Shown here in pieces: positions 44,860 to 55,315 of a stretch of 64,000 bases of DNA. The position numbers and the translations under genes are program-made. Within the stretch, counting starts at the first letter, position 1. Each line of letters opens with the position of its first letter. Where the stretch lies: the NCBI GenBank assembly GCA_034440615.1, contig JAOTOM010004568.1:62001-126000 (forward strand), read 5' to 3'. Origin of the DNA: Ashinkailepas kermadecensis. Taxonomy: Eukaryota > Arthropoda > Thecostraca > Neolepadidae. Under the pieces are notes generated by a model. It saw only the letters and a program-made list of their open reading frames with translations, was not told the origin of the DNA and did not search any database.

Positions 44860-47841
44860 TATGGATGTCGATCCCGGGCCGTTTTCCCAATCCCGGGATT
44901 TCGGGATTTTCCGGAAAAAAAATCCCTGGATTTCCCGGGATCCCGGGATTCATATATTCTCTCTAATAATCCAAGGTATTCCGATCAGAATTCCGACTCA
45001 TGACGTCCAGATGCGCCATGCAAACGCCTTTTATCCATTTGACAATCGAATGATCATTCACACATTCACATTTAGTTACGATATGCGCGGAGTAACTCCC
45101 TGGAGCACCTGAAATGCATCGCGAAAACCACACCTTCAGTGGAGTAACAATACTCCATCAATAGACTGGATGTTCTACGCCGTTTGTTGTTTGATAATTG
45201 CCTACCCAGCGTCGGGTATTCAAACAGGCGATCTCGATCATTTTTCCTCGCCTTCAGAAAAAGGGATACTCACAGGATCAAATGATGTACATGTATTACT
45301 CGATTAACATAAGACTGTTCCATGCGATGCACTCGCACAGCAATAAGTATACTCGACTGCTAAGCGGAATCGAATAAGCATGTTGCCAAGCTTTTACCTA
45401 TAGTGACATTTTAAGAAGCACAGGGCATCAACTGTATCGTCATTCAGACGGGAACGTTCCTTTGTCACTATGTTATCTACAGTTGAGAACACTCGCTCAG
45501 ATTCGACGCTCGTGGCGACAATGCCTTTGAGCCACTTATAGGCCATGCTGGCGAGCGGCCCTTTCCCAGAAACTGGAAGATTTTCCAGTTCTTTTTTCAC
45601 TGCCTTTGAAAGCTGGGGTCTTCCAAGCTGTCCCTGTGCGCCAGGCACACGACTTTTCGCCGCCGTTTCCAGCGCGCGTTGCAGCTGCTGCTGCAGAGTC
45701 GGCTCCGGCGCGGACTGCTCGACACCCTCACTCTCACTGTCAGACACAGCATCACCGATCCTTTCCCCACTCATCCGTTGTATCATACGAGTTATGTACT
45801 CATCTACTTCTCTCCGAGTGGCCTGCGGGAATATCTCCCTTTCTGCCTCGTCTTGAGGCAGCAAGTCGTTATGCAGCGCCTGCAAGACTGCAGCCGCCTT
45901 AGAGCGACGCTGACGAATCCTCAGCGTCAAAGCATCGTAGAACCTCTTTGCCAGCTGGCCGCCTTCCTTTTCCAGGGAGCTGAGCACAAACTTCAGAGCA
46001 GCTTCGGCTTCTAACAGTCCACTGTCTCTGCGGCACAGGGCCTCTGCCCCCAACTTTACGATGTTGAGGAACCGAACAATCTCCCGCACCATGTCGAGCT
46101 CCCGATCACTGGTCATCTGCACTTTCTTGTCACCTATGTCAATAATTGCTTTGTGCACTGCGCTTTTTAGTGTAATAAATCGTTCCAGCATTGCAAACAA
46201 ACTGTTCCACCTCGTTTTACAATCAAGAATTAGCATCACCTGCTTACCTTGTTCTTCCGTCACGTACTTTTGAAGCACTTCGTTTCGCACGGGCGATTTT
46301 CGAAACCATCGCACAATTCTCCGGACGCTTCGAACCGCTTCGGCTCGTGAGCCCTGCAGCTCATTGTAATCCTCGACCCCAACGACGTCATCCTCCCCGA
46401 TGTCATCTTCATCCGATCCATCCGTAGGTGACTCCGTATCTGGTGACGCACAGGCGTCACGAGCCTCACTGGTTGTCTTAGCTCCGCCGTCACTCGTCTA
46501 TAAAACATCAATTACAGCAAGATGCACGCCATGTGCAAAGCACAGCTGGTGCTCGCACGGCAAACTTCTTCCGAACTTCACCATGACGGATGCGCCGTCG
46601 GTGGTGACACATGTCACGTGCAGGTTGAGGTCGAGGTCAAACTCAGTTAGTTTGACCTTCAGCAGGTCCATGCATTTCTCCGCTGGCATAGAGCCATGAC
46701 ACCGAACCACACCGAGGCCCCACACCTTTGCACCAGAGTGCACGTTCACGCTCATATATCTTCGATTCCTGAGAGACGTATATTCGTCGATTGTGAGAGA
46801 GAACCTCGTGCCTTGCGTTATTTCATGTGTCAGCTTTTGTTTTACCTGACATTTGATCCTGGCACAGTGCCTCATGACACGATTTCGGATTGCCTCGCGA
46901 CCGGTTGGTAGATTGTTAAACCCTTTGGCAGCCATAAGGTTGCGCAAGTCCGGTGAAGTGCAAAAAACACTGAACGGAATCCCGTCCCTGCCGCACAATC
47001 TTGCCAGCATGGAGTCCAGATCATCCTCAGCGTTGGGTGAAAAGTATCTGTCCAGGGGCCTGGTCCTTTTTGCAGCAGGCTGTGGCTGGTCTGAGTTCGA
47101 ATCGTCTTGAGACGCTCCATCCTTCGATGAACCGGCGTACCGATCTGGATGCTAGCTCTTTACGTGGGTGTGAAGGCCTTTTGTGGATCCACCCGAAATC
47201 TTCAGCACCTTTCTACAGTAACGGCACTTGGCACTTTAGCCGGTTGTCTCACGCAGAAAATGCTTCCAAACAGCACTCCCCTTAAACACAACGAAGTCCG
47301 ACATCTCGCCGCTTACGCGACTGCTAGGACACTGAGCTTCTCCACCAAGCCTCACGCTCACATCGTCCGGTGTCTTGTTGCGCCGCGCTGGTATCATGTG
47401 TCAGTGCTATGCGCAGACATCCCCCCGCCCCCACGCGGAGTAAGCAGTCGACGTCGTGTTCAATCTCGGAACCTGAGACTGGGGTCTCCCAGACGGAATC
47501 GTGTGACATGGAACTGGCGTTTTGATGCGGTCAAACGTCGCGCGACTTCTGTGACCGAAAAACAAACCAATGGATGAATAACGAAACCAGCCGGACTTCT
47601 TCTGCCGCAAGAACTCAGGCTGGAAATTGATTAAATCCAGACTAATATTTGGTCAACCTAGTGAAAACACCACTTCTGAGACAGCGTTGTTATTTCACCT
47701 CTGAATTATAGCAGCATTTAGCTGTACAATTTGTTATTTTTGTCAGTCGGGATTTCGGGATCCCGGCCATCCCAATCCCGAGATTCGGGACTGATACAAT
47801 CCCGGTATCCCGGGATCCCGATCCCGGGATCGACATCCCTA
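44860..47841 (-). mobile_element. complete hAT DNA transposon (hAT element 1) inside array C
   Basis: A 2982-bp element with termini TATGGATGTCGATCCCGGG (left) and the complement of TAGGGATGTCGATCCCGGG (right): 18 of 19 bases match. It is flanked by a perfect 8-bp duplication. Both subterminal regions carry clustered copies of ATCCCGGGAT and AATCCCGGG, probable transposase-binding repeats. A single minus-strand transposase frame occupies the centre. Superfamily assignment follows from the TSD length and the C-terminal dimerisation motif. Confidence 0.94.
45394..47304 (-). pseudogene. hAT transposase, 636 codons, three in-frame stops, no frameshift
   Basis: From ATG at 47304 to the stop at 45394 the frame is constant. 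Stops interrupt it only at codon 23 (TAA, 47238-47236), codon 51 (TAG, 47154-47152) and codon 269 (TAG, 46500-46498). The N-terminus has a BED-type zinc finger: VWKHFLRETTG, then AKCRYCRK and GLHTHVK. The core includes TRFSLTIDEYTSLRNRRYMS and VTCVTTDGASVMVKFG, with CEHQLCFAHGVHLAV. The C-terminus is the hAT dimerisation signature: MAYKWLKGIVATSVESERVF followed by STVDNIVTKERSRL. An acidic linker follows the third stop. Shared frame over 1.9 kb shows young decay by point mutation. Plus-strand ORFs here are shadows. Confidence 0.9.
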
Positions 47842-47849
47842 GTTGGGTC
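47842..47849. other. 8-bp target-site duplication, right side of hAT element 1
   Basis: GTTGGGTC, identical to 44852-44859. Confidence 0.93.
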
Positions 47850-48850
47850 CCTATGAGACTTTTGGGGCCCCGGTACACACTGTTGATCCATAATTGTGAT
47901 TTTCAGGTTTCGGGTGTGACGTTTGGAACCCTCTGGTTCATCATGATATTATGGAGCCCCTGCCCGACCTTTTGGGCCCCCGTCGTGATTTTCAAGGACC
48001 CCGGCACGACGTTTTCGGGCACCCGGCGTGATTTTCATGGATCCAGGCGCGAACATGTAAGGCCCCCAACGTAATATATTCCGGGGCCAGGCCCATCTTT
48101 TTGGGATTCAAAAAGAAGGGCGATATTCAAGGAATATGTTCAAACGCGATATTCCAGGAGCCTGGCACGACTTTTTTTGGAGTCCCCAGAGTGATGTTCA
48201 TGGGCCCAGGCGCGAACTTTTGAGGCCCCCAGCGTCATTGTGTGCCCCGGTCCAACTTTTTTTTGGCCCGCAGCGAGATTTTCAGGGCCCGGCCTGACCT
48301 TTTGAGCCCTCAGCATGAATTTCAGGAACCGACCTTTCTTTTGGGGCGCTCAGCATCATTTTCAAGAGTCTCGGCGAAACTTATTGGGCCTCCAGTGTGG
48401 TTTCAAGGGTCCCGGCTCGACTTTTTGGAGCGCACAGCGTGATTTCCAGGGACCCCGGTCCGACCTTTCGGGCCCCCAGCGTGATTTTCGTGGGCGATTG
48501 CCCATGCTTTTGAGGCCCAGTGTGATTTTAAGGGGCCTGGCGCCACCCTTTGAGGGCCCAGAGGAATTTCCATTATCTGGTCCCAGTTTTCGGAGCCTCA
48601 GTGTCATTTTGATGGGCCTCAGAGCGATTTTGGGGGCCGCAATGTGGTTTTCATGGGCTCCAATGTGATTTTCAGAGTCCTCGGTGCGGCTTTCAGCGAC
48701 ATCTTCAGGGGCCCTTATGCGACATTTTAGATCCTCAATGTGATTTTCAGGAACCCCTTGTGAATTGGGCCCAGCGGGTTTTTTGGGGGAGACCAGCGCA
48801 ATTTTTTCGAACCCCGCCGCGATTCTTGGGGGCCCCACAACCTCTCGGGG
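47850..48850. repeat. array C, right part and conserved terminus
   Basis: Units alternate between a form like GATTTTCAGGGACCCCGG and a form like CGACCTTTTGGGCCCCCAGC, giving a dimer of 40-43 bp. About 45-50 half-units are present. The end at 48790-48850 (CGATTCTTGGGGGCCCCACA then ACCTCTCGGGGGGG) matches, in reverse complement, the start of the second array at 57.5 kb. The array is therefore an element with a defined edge, not random low complexity. Confidence 0.75.
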
Positions 48851-49733
48851 GGGGGGTGACTGCCCACAATGTCCCCTCCCCCATCGGTACGCACTGTGCG
48901 GAATCCATATAAACCTAAACGCACCGTTGTGTTTGGTTCTCGTAAACTTTCTATCGAAATACTCCATGCTCTGAATTGGTTCATGTTAGTCGGCGATCTT
49001 TTTCTTCGAGAATGCATATTCCTCCCACAAAACTCATTTTGAGTTTGCCGGTTAATTTCTTCAGCCAGATTGCAAGGCTTGTCGGGAAGCATCATATTTG
49101 AGGTTTGTTGGAAATTCCAGGAGTCGTTTCACAACCAGAACCTTTTCATTTACCGATATATTTTTCATATGAAGTCGACATCAAAACTGAGCGGCTGGGT
49201 GTTACGGAGAGGGAGGACATTGAGTGGTGAGGGGATAAAATTAACGAGGGATGGGGATGATGGAGCAGTGGAGAGTAAAGTCAGCGGTTACGCAGTGGAG
49301 CTGTTGCTTTTTTTTGGAGCGGGAGCGCAATCGCAAATACATTTCCGGAAAACCACTTATGTTGGAACTAGCTCACTTCATTCGCATTACAGCCATCATC
49401 TCTTGATACTTGGGTCACTGGCCACCGGAACCCTCAGTGGTTGTAACCACTGGCCTAACTCTCCGCCATCTTCCCTTACCGAGGGAAGGGGCGGGGTGTT
49501 GCCACACCCGTCGCCATTTTCATTTAATTGAAGACGTGTTTAAAAAAGAAACAGCAACAACAACAACAACAGCGTAATGTTTGACGTAAGTGATATCAAA
49601 TGACGCCTACTATGGCCTCGTAAGACAAGTCGTTGACTTTCTAGGGCAGGGCAAAGAAACAAATCGAAAGAAAACAACATATATTTTCGGCTGAAATAGA
49701 CAATCACATCCCAAAAAAACCCAGGCACGAATT
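48851..49733. other. unassigned sequence with a short (CAA)n
   Basis: A 153-codon plus frame (49070-49531) has no recognisable motif. (CAA)n lies at 49553-49571. Confidence 0.4.
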
Positions 49734-49860
49734 TTAAACGCGCACTGGATGGGGGGGGGGGTGGAGTGAAATCCGCCCACCCCTCCGGTTTTTCGTATAT
49801 TACTCCAGATTTTACCAGTCGATATACGCCATTTTTTGCATACCTGCTCAAAAATGGACC
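49734..49860. mobile_element. family A element, copy 3 (terminal fragment)
   Basis: TTAA at 49734 is followed by ACGCGCACTGGATGGGGGGG and TGAAATCCGCCCACCCCTCC. Then comes the inner sequence ATTTTACCAGTCGATATACG, matching the first 125 bp or so of copy 1. It ends where gypsy coding sequence begins. Confidence 0.78.
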
Positions 49861-50299
49861 CGTCAGGACATGGTGTGAATCGATGACATTTACTTTTTGA
49901 TCGGTCTCATACATCCGACTAAGATGATCCGACAACATTTTTGCTACCTTTTATGTAAACCATCTCTCAGTCGTGTTCCGAAAGCATGATCGCCCATCTT
50001 TGCAACATGGGATTTTTCATTTCCGACAAGTTCAAGAACATAAGTGGTTGGTGGTCCGTTAGAATCGTGAATTTGGACCCAAGCAGATACTGTCTCAATT
50101 TCTGTACTGCCCAGACACATGCATAGGCTTCCTTCTGCACAATCGGCCATTTACGTTGAGTTTCGTTTAGTTGTTTCGACAGAAATTGTACTACTCGCTC
50201 GTCGCCTCCATGATTCTGCGCTAAAACGGCCCCAATTGCATTTTGTGATGCGTCCGTATATAATTTGTAATCCTTCGTGATGTCGGGGTATGCCAGCAC
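49861..50299 (-). pseudogene. gypsy RNase H domain
   Basis: The frame 50299-49967 encodes LAYPDITKDYKLYTDASQNA followed by IGAVLAQNHGG, then SKQLNETQRKWPIVQKEAYA and FTILTDHQPLMFLN. The D of YTDAS, E of KEAYA and D of LTDHQ are the catalytic residues. In a shifted frame just downstream, LSDHLSRMYETD is the standard post-RNase-H segment of gypsy pol. Coding stops being gypsy-like at about 49861. Confidence 0.9.
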
Positions 50300-51200
50300 A
50301 GGCGCGGAACCTAACTTGTGTTTGAGAGTTTCGAAGTTTCGAAAGCATGTTCAGACTCGTCGGTCCAATCAAATTTTGCATGTTTCTTAGTGAGGTTTAT
50401 GAGCGGCGCTGAGATTTCGCTAAATCATGGGATAAATCGTCTATAATATGAACACATACCGATAAATGAGTGGACTCCTTTCACAGTGATTGGTGCTGCC
50501 ATGTGTTGAATTGATTCTATGTTTCTAGGATTCGGTTGTATTCCAGAGGCTGACACCACGTGTCCTACATATTGGACCTACTTTTTCAGAAAATCATACT
50601 TCGAAAGTTTCAATTTCAATTTTGCTTTGCGAAATCGACGAAATACTTCTTTCAAGTGAACTAGGTGTTCATGAAATGTTTTCGGGTACACTATTATGCC
50701 GTCGATGTAAGTCGTTGCAAACCGATTCTGAATTCCTCACTGCACTTTGCTCATTAATTCCATTATTTTCGATGGCGCGTTGCAGATTCCAACTGCATTT
50801 TTCTAAAATTCCACAAGCCTAAAAAACAAGTGGAAGAGGTTTTCGGGATGCTCTCTTCTGACATCGGAATTTGCCAGTATCCAGCTTTTAAGTCTAGAGA
50901 CGAAAAAAGTTCGCTGCACCGAGAGAGGCAAGGATGTCCTCAACTTACGGGAGTGGATAGCTGTTTTTCTTGGCACTTTATTTAGTTTTCTGTAATCGAT
51001 AGCAAAACGGTTACTTCCGTCCTTCTTACGTACAATCACTACGGACGCGGCCCACGGACTGTCTGACTCATCGATGATTCCAACTTCTAGCATTACTTTA
51101 CTTTGGTCTTCTACATATTTTCGCTGAGAGAATGGGGTTTTGTAAGGAGCTTGACGGATGGGGGATGGTAAGCAGTCCAATCACTCCATAAGTATAACAT
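50300..51200 (-). pseudogene. gypsy reverse transcriptase, catalytic motif altered
   Basis: The frame 51180-50803 gives RQAPYKTPFSQRKYVEDQSK, then SDSPWAASVVIVRKKDGSNR and FAIDYRKLNKVP, the RT fingers. In other frames the catalytic loop near 50700 reads TYIDGIIVYP where active elements have YVDD or YIDD, so the second Asp is lost. A primer-grip-like KLKLSKYDFLKK segment follows near 50600. Several frameshifts separate the pieces. Confidence 0.85.
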
Positions 51201-51238
51201 CAGTCGTGCCAAGATCGGCGTCAGTCGCGGCAAATAGG

Positions 51239-51870
51239 TCAGCGTTGACACGTATGACTTGTTCCAACGTACAACGTAAAATCTCTCGTGGTGGCATTTA
51301 CAATTCGTACTGGTAGGCGTTTGTGATGATCTGGCTTTGCTACCACTTCGGCTATGAACAAGCCGGGCTCCTCAGAAATCAGTGGCATAATGTCCAATGA
51401 GCGCACGTAGCAAGTTTGCTCCACTAATTGTACTCGATTCACAGCTGCCGGACACTCCGCGAACGTGTTGGCCGGGATATATATGCATCCTTTGATTCTG
51501 ACTAGTGAACTCGCCTGCTCACTGGTCTGTCGCTGCGGTCTGAGTGGGATCATATTTCCTTCAATGCACAGGGCCTTCTCCTCAAAATCTAGTTTGGCTC
51601 CAAACTTGGTCAAGAAATCGTTTCCCAACATGCATTGTTGCGTCAAGTCTTCTACAATTTGGAAGGCGAATGGTTTTCTGAACTTACTCATCTCGACATT
51701 GAACGTTCCTACTCCGATATTTTTCAAGCGATGGCCGCTGGCCGAAATGAGGCGAATGCGGTCTTTTCGGTCTCCAGATAAGCTAGTGGTCTGATCCTCT
51801 GCAATTTTGTCAAAGAACTCTTTGGAGATCAATGAGATGTCTGCTCCAGTATTCACAAGTGTATAGGCAT
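51239..51870 (-). pseudogene. gypsy aspartic protease and downstream region, active site changed
   Basis: The frame starts around LVNTGADISLIS (51865-51825): the catalytic Asp of DTGA is replaced by Asn. It continues ISASGHRLKNIGVGTFNVEM, CMLGNDFLTKFGAKLDF and MPLISEEPGLFIAEVVAK. The plus-strand element has the same segments with DTGA intact. Open for 205 codons, then frameshifted. Confidence 0.88.
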
Positions 51871-51899
51871 TTTGCTTGAAATTTTAAGCCAGCACATGG

Positions 51900-53073
51900 G
51901 GTATTAGATTTAATGCGAATTTGTTGAACACGTTCCTGTTTTTGCTTACGTTTCTCAGGGTATCCTTTTTCGCACGTTGTTCTCTCCTTCCTCTTTGGTT
52001 CATCTCTCTGAAATTTCTCAGCTCCATCGTGGTGGTCATTCACAATGGAGCTATTTAGTTTTCCGTCTGTTTAGGGGTATTTTGGCATGAGCGGCACTGA
52101 CGTCCGATGTGACCTACGCGGTCACAAAAAAAAACACAGATGGGCTTTCCATCAGAGGTCCAGCGGTAGGCTGGGTTTTGCGGTGCTCTTCACGTTCTGG
52201 GGCCCATGGGAGGTCGTGGCTGAAGGGGTCCGTGGTTGGGCCTTGAGAGATAGGCTCGTGGCGGTCTGGTGTACCGTTGGTACGATGGGTGAAATACCCG
52301 GGATCCAGGCTGAGGTTGGCTCGGCGGTTGTGGTACTTCTGGTTTTTGTGCAGCTAATTTTCTACCGTTTGTTCCATCGCCAATACTAATTTGTATAGCT
52401 TGTCCATCCTATCAATTCCTACTTCTGGGCGCATTGTATCAATTTCCATCGGCTCGTCATCGTGTTTCTGTACTCCACGGCATAGCTCCACTGTTCTGTC
52501 CAGCTATTGTTCGCACACGACAAATTGAATGGCCTCCTCTAGGTTTCTGAATTAGTGCCTATATAATTTACTGGCCAACTGGTTGCTTTGTACTCCCTTG
52601 TGAAACACATCTATGAGGATGTCCTGAGTGCAGGGCTGTCCAAGTCGGTGTAAGCCTCCCTGGCCAGAGTGAGCAACATCTCACCGAAGTTTTACACAAG
52701 TTCAGCTCTGTGCTGCTTCAATTTTCTCAAGGATACCTGGGAGCATTTCTGGTCCGAAAGGTCTGAGTATCTTTCTTTCATTACCTGTTTGATCTCTGCC
52801 CACGTCAAGTTGGGTTGGTGCAAAGGCATTCTTTGTAAGAATTCCACTGCAGGTCCACTGAGAGTTTTCAGGCATATTACTCTGATTTGTTCGTCATCTA
52901 TGCTGTGTGCTCTATGAAACTGATGTGGTCTAATTGTTTCAGCCAATCACAAAGTTTGTGGTGACTTTCCCCAGCGAAAGGTTTTGTATTCTGGCTCATG
53001 CCTTGAGCTCTCATTTTTATTATGATTTTATTAAAACTGTCGGCAAGTCTCTCAAAGGTAATCTCAGTCATGT
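51900..53073 (-). pseudogene. gypsy gag, frameshifted
   Basis: The start codon region at 53073 reads MTEIT, as in the plus-strand copy (MTEIS). The frame 52946-52692 has QIRVICLKTLSGPAVEFLQR and MKERYSDLSDQKCSQVSLRK, aligned with that copy. A nucleocapsid-like knuckle (CDRVGHIGRQC, about 52125-52090) lies beyond a T-run that disturbs the frame. Several stops are present. Confidence 0.85.
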
Positions 53074-53366
53074 TTCCTTACTTCACTTATTTTTCAACAG
53101 GTTAAACATTTTGGCTTTCGCTAATTTTGTGGAGAAATAGTCTATTATGTCTCCTAGCTCACACAATAATTCACACGTACAGTACTGAGTACACAGCGAA
53201 CATTCAGCACAAGTATACAATTTTATGACAGTTCTATGGTGGTCAAAATTCGAAGGGGGTATTTTTGGAAGGGTTTCGGGATTTGCCCGGACTCACGATT
53301 TGCTTCGGTGTGTCTCGGTTGCCCTTGCCCGTCCACGCTGAGCGTCGAGCTGTCAGAAGCTGATCT

Positions 53367-53383
53367 GGGTCGCCAGGCACCAC
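53367..53383 (-). other. gypsy primer-binding site
   Basis: On the minus strand TGGTGCCTGGCGACCC starts two bases after the LTR end. TGG matches the CCA end of a tRNA, as expected for tRNA-primed reverse transcription. The tRNA is not identified. Confidence 0.65.
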
Positions 53384-53384
53384 T

Positions 53385-53716
53385 TGTAGGACAGACGTCT
53401 CGCAGGCTCGTGATGAAGTCTAGAAGGACCGCGCGTTGCGAAAACTCCCGATAGTTCAACGACTCTGCACGTGATATATTGTGCAGTGGCAAAAGCAAAC
53501 AAACGGCAATAAGCAGCAATTCGCACGTTTCAGAAGGACGTTTGCACAATGTTTCGATGAGACCGCCAACAGTAATTATTACACGTTCTGAATTTAGGGG
53601 CCGAAAGACAGATGTTCAATTTGATGATGCGGCCGACCGCAACAGACCCGCGCGGCTCGACAGTTCAGGACGCTCTGCTATCGGGGGTGGTTCTTTGGGC
53701 ACACGGCCAGCATGAC
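53385..53716 (-). repeat. 5' LTR of the minus-strand gypsy copy
   Basis: The proposed LTR runs from TGTCATGCTGG (53716) to GTCCTACA (53385), about 332 bp, with TG...CA ends. The 3' part aligns with the region before the PBS in the plus-strand copy (CTATCG, GGAGTT, TCGC, CTAGACTT, CCTACA). The outer boundary rests only on TG and is less sure than the inner one. Confidence 0.6.
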
Positions 53717-54610
53717 AACAGTACTGCGTCGTAGACGGCAGCCGTCACGGGACCACAGTCTCAGAATGCACCCGGCCGGCTCACAGTTCGGGGCGGCAGG
53801 CCGACTCACTTACGGGATGCAGCATTACTGGCTGCGCAAACTTATACAGTCATATGAATGAGGCGGCCAAAGCAGTATATCTATAGAAACTTCGTTACAC
53901 AGACATAAAATGGCGGTAGGAGCCGGGTCCACTGTCACCAGACAGTGGACCCGGCTCCTCCGATGGGATGCCTGGCGAAATGGACTGGGAAAGGGTGGGT
54001 TAAATACTCTCTCTGTGGAGGAAAAGTGTACTTTTCCATAGCCGGTCTCTCACATCGATCTTTCGCCTTACCCCCTGTATCCCCCAAAAAGCAAACTGGG
54101 TAGCGGCATCCACCAGCCATATGCACTGCGGATGTCATTGCGCCCTGGCAACGTCAAATGGAGCGCTGATAGATAAAGCACAACTCACAGCTCCAGACGA
54201 AAACCTTATAAGCAGTTGCGAAGAGTTATGAAAAGGGGATATACCAGGGCCTCGTCTAGCGAAATTTGACTGGCGGCCGGTGCAATTGACTGCAATGGGG
54301 CGAATCATAGCCTTTCGAGCCTTCGTTTCCTCCAGCAATGCTTAATCAATGCAAAATGTCACATAACTGGGAGGTCATGAATGTGTGGAAGGGAGGGCGA
54401 GCCGCGGTTCCCGTAGTTGGCGTGTTAGAGGAGGCCTTGCCAGAGACACCCTGTAAACATAGCCATTGAGAGCCCTGTATTTGTCGCAGGGTGCCAGCGG
54501 AGCTTCAATGCCAATTTGGTTCTCGGCTCTTCAGCGAATACTATACGATGAGGCAGAACGACTGCTCTAGGTAGCGTCCTCAAAATAGCAGATTAGTGCT
54601 TCAACAGCAG
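53717..54610. other. unassigned sequence flanking gypsy, with hairpin
   Basis: No gene. The 19-bp hairpin is listed separately. Confidence 0.45.
53918..53959. repeat. perfect inverted repeat, 19-bp arms
   Basis: AGGAGCCGGGTCCACTGTC and its exact reverse complement around a 4-bp ACCA loop. Confidence 0.95.
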
Positions 54611-54832
54611 CAGAGTGTCCAGGCAGCTCTCGGGTATGCCCGAACAGCTACGGCGGGGACCATTTGGCACCTACAGTGGAGGCGAAGGAACTGGTCAAAG
54701 GCAGTCTCTAAGAGGCAGCGGCAGAGTGCCCAGGCAGCTCCAGGGTATGCTCCAACAGTCACAGCGGGGATGATTTGGCAGCCACAATAGATGCGACAGA
54801 AGAACTGAAAGGCAAAGGAAGCTGAGTGCGCT
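54611..54832. repeat. 111-bp diverged tandem duplication
   Basis: CAGAGTG(T/C)CCAGGCAGCTC starts at 54611 and 54722, followed by GGGTATG, ACAGC-GGGGA, ATTTGGCA and GAACTG in the same order. The length keeps a minus-strand frame open with two Cys-rich repeats. No known domain. Confidence 0.75.
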
Positions 54833-55315
54833 GTAATAAAATGCGCCTTTATCACGGTTGGATCCCGATCACAGGTCACGGTTACTTTGAGGTCCGGAGT
54901 TTGGAGAACACCATTATTAAAATACTTGAGATAGACAGCAGAAGCTTGGGTAATGTTAATGGGATGTTTGTTTGCTACATGTTTACATATTTACCATATT
55001 GCCACCAATGTTAGATAGTGTTACATTTTATGGCATCTCGTTGTATAGGTAAACAGAACGCTTCTGCAAGAGTTAGCCAGAAAATGAATGACTCCACTAG
55101 CACACATACATCAGGCACCATCACATCCCGGCCCATCCGCCCTAGGCCCTATGTTTATCGATCTTGCTTCGCCCTACGCGCGCTAAGAGTGGCCGACTGC
55201 ATTACCACACTGGGTAATTAAATCCACTCCCATGGGGCACGATATAGGAAGGACGATTGTATGGCGGCCAGACGTACTTTCGGCAGATGGAGCAATGCCA
55301 TCTACATCGCGCCGT
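54833..55315. other. unassigned intergenic sequence
   Basis: Nothing recognisable. Confidence 0.4.

Larger units (their letters stand above)
49861..53716 (-). mobile_element. decayed Ty3/gypsy LTR retrotransposon, 3' truncated
   Basis: Minus-strand order from 53716: LTR, primer-binding site, gag, protease, RT, RNase H. It breaks off after the connection domain at 49861, beside family A copy 3. No integrase or 3' LTR is seen. It is the same family as the copies at 32.9 kb and 61-64 kb. Parts are listed below. Confidence 0.85.

Noticed and set aside
49070..49531. 153-codon plus-strand frame
   Set aside because: No recognisable motif, no element context and compositional drift along its length. 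Left unassigned.
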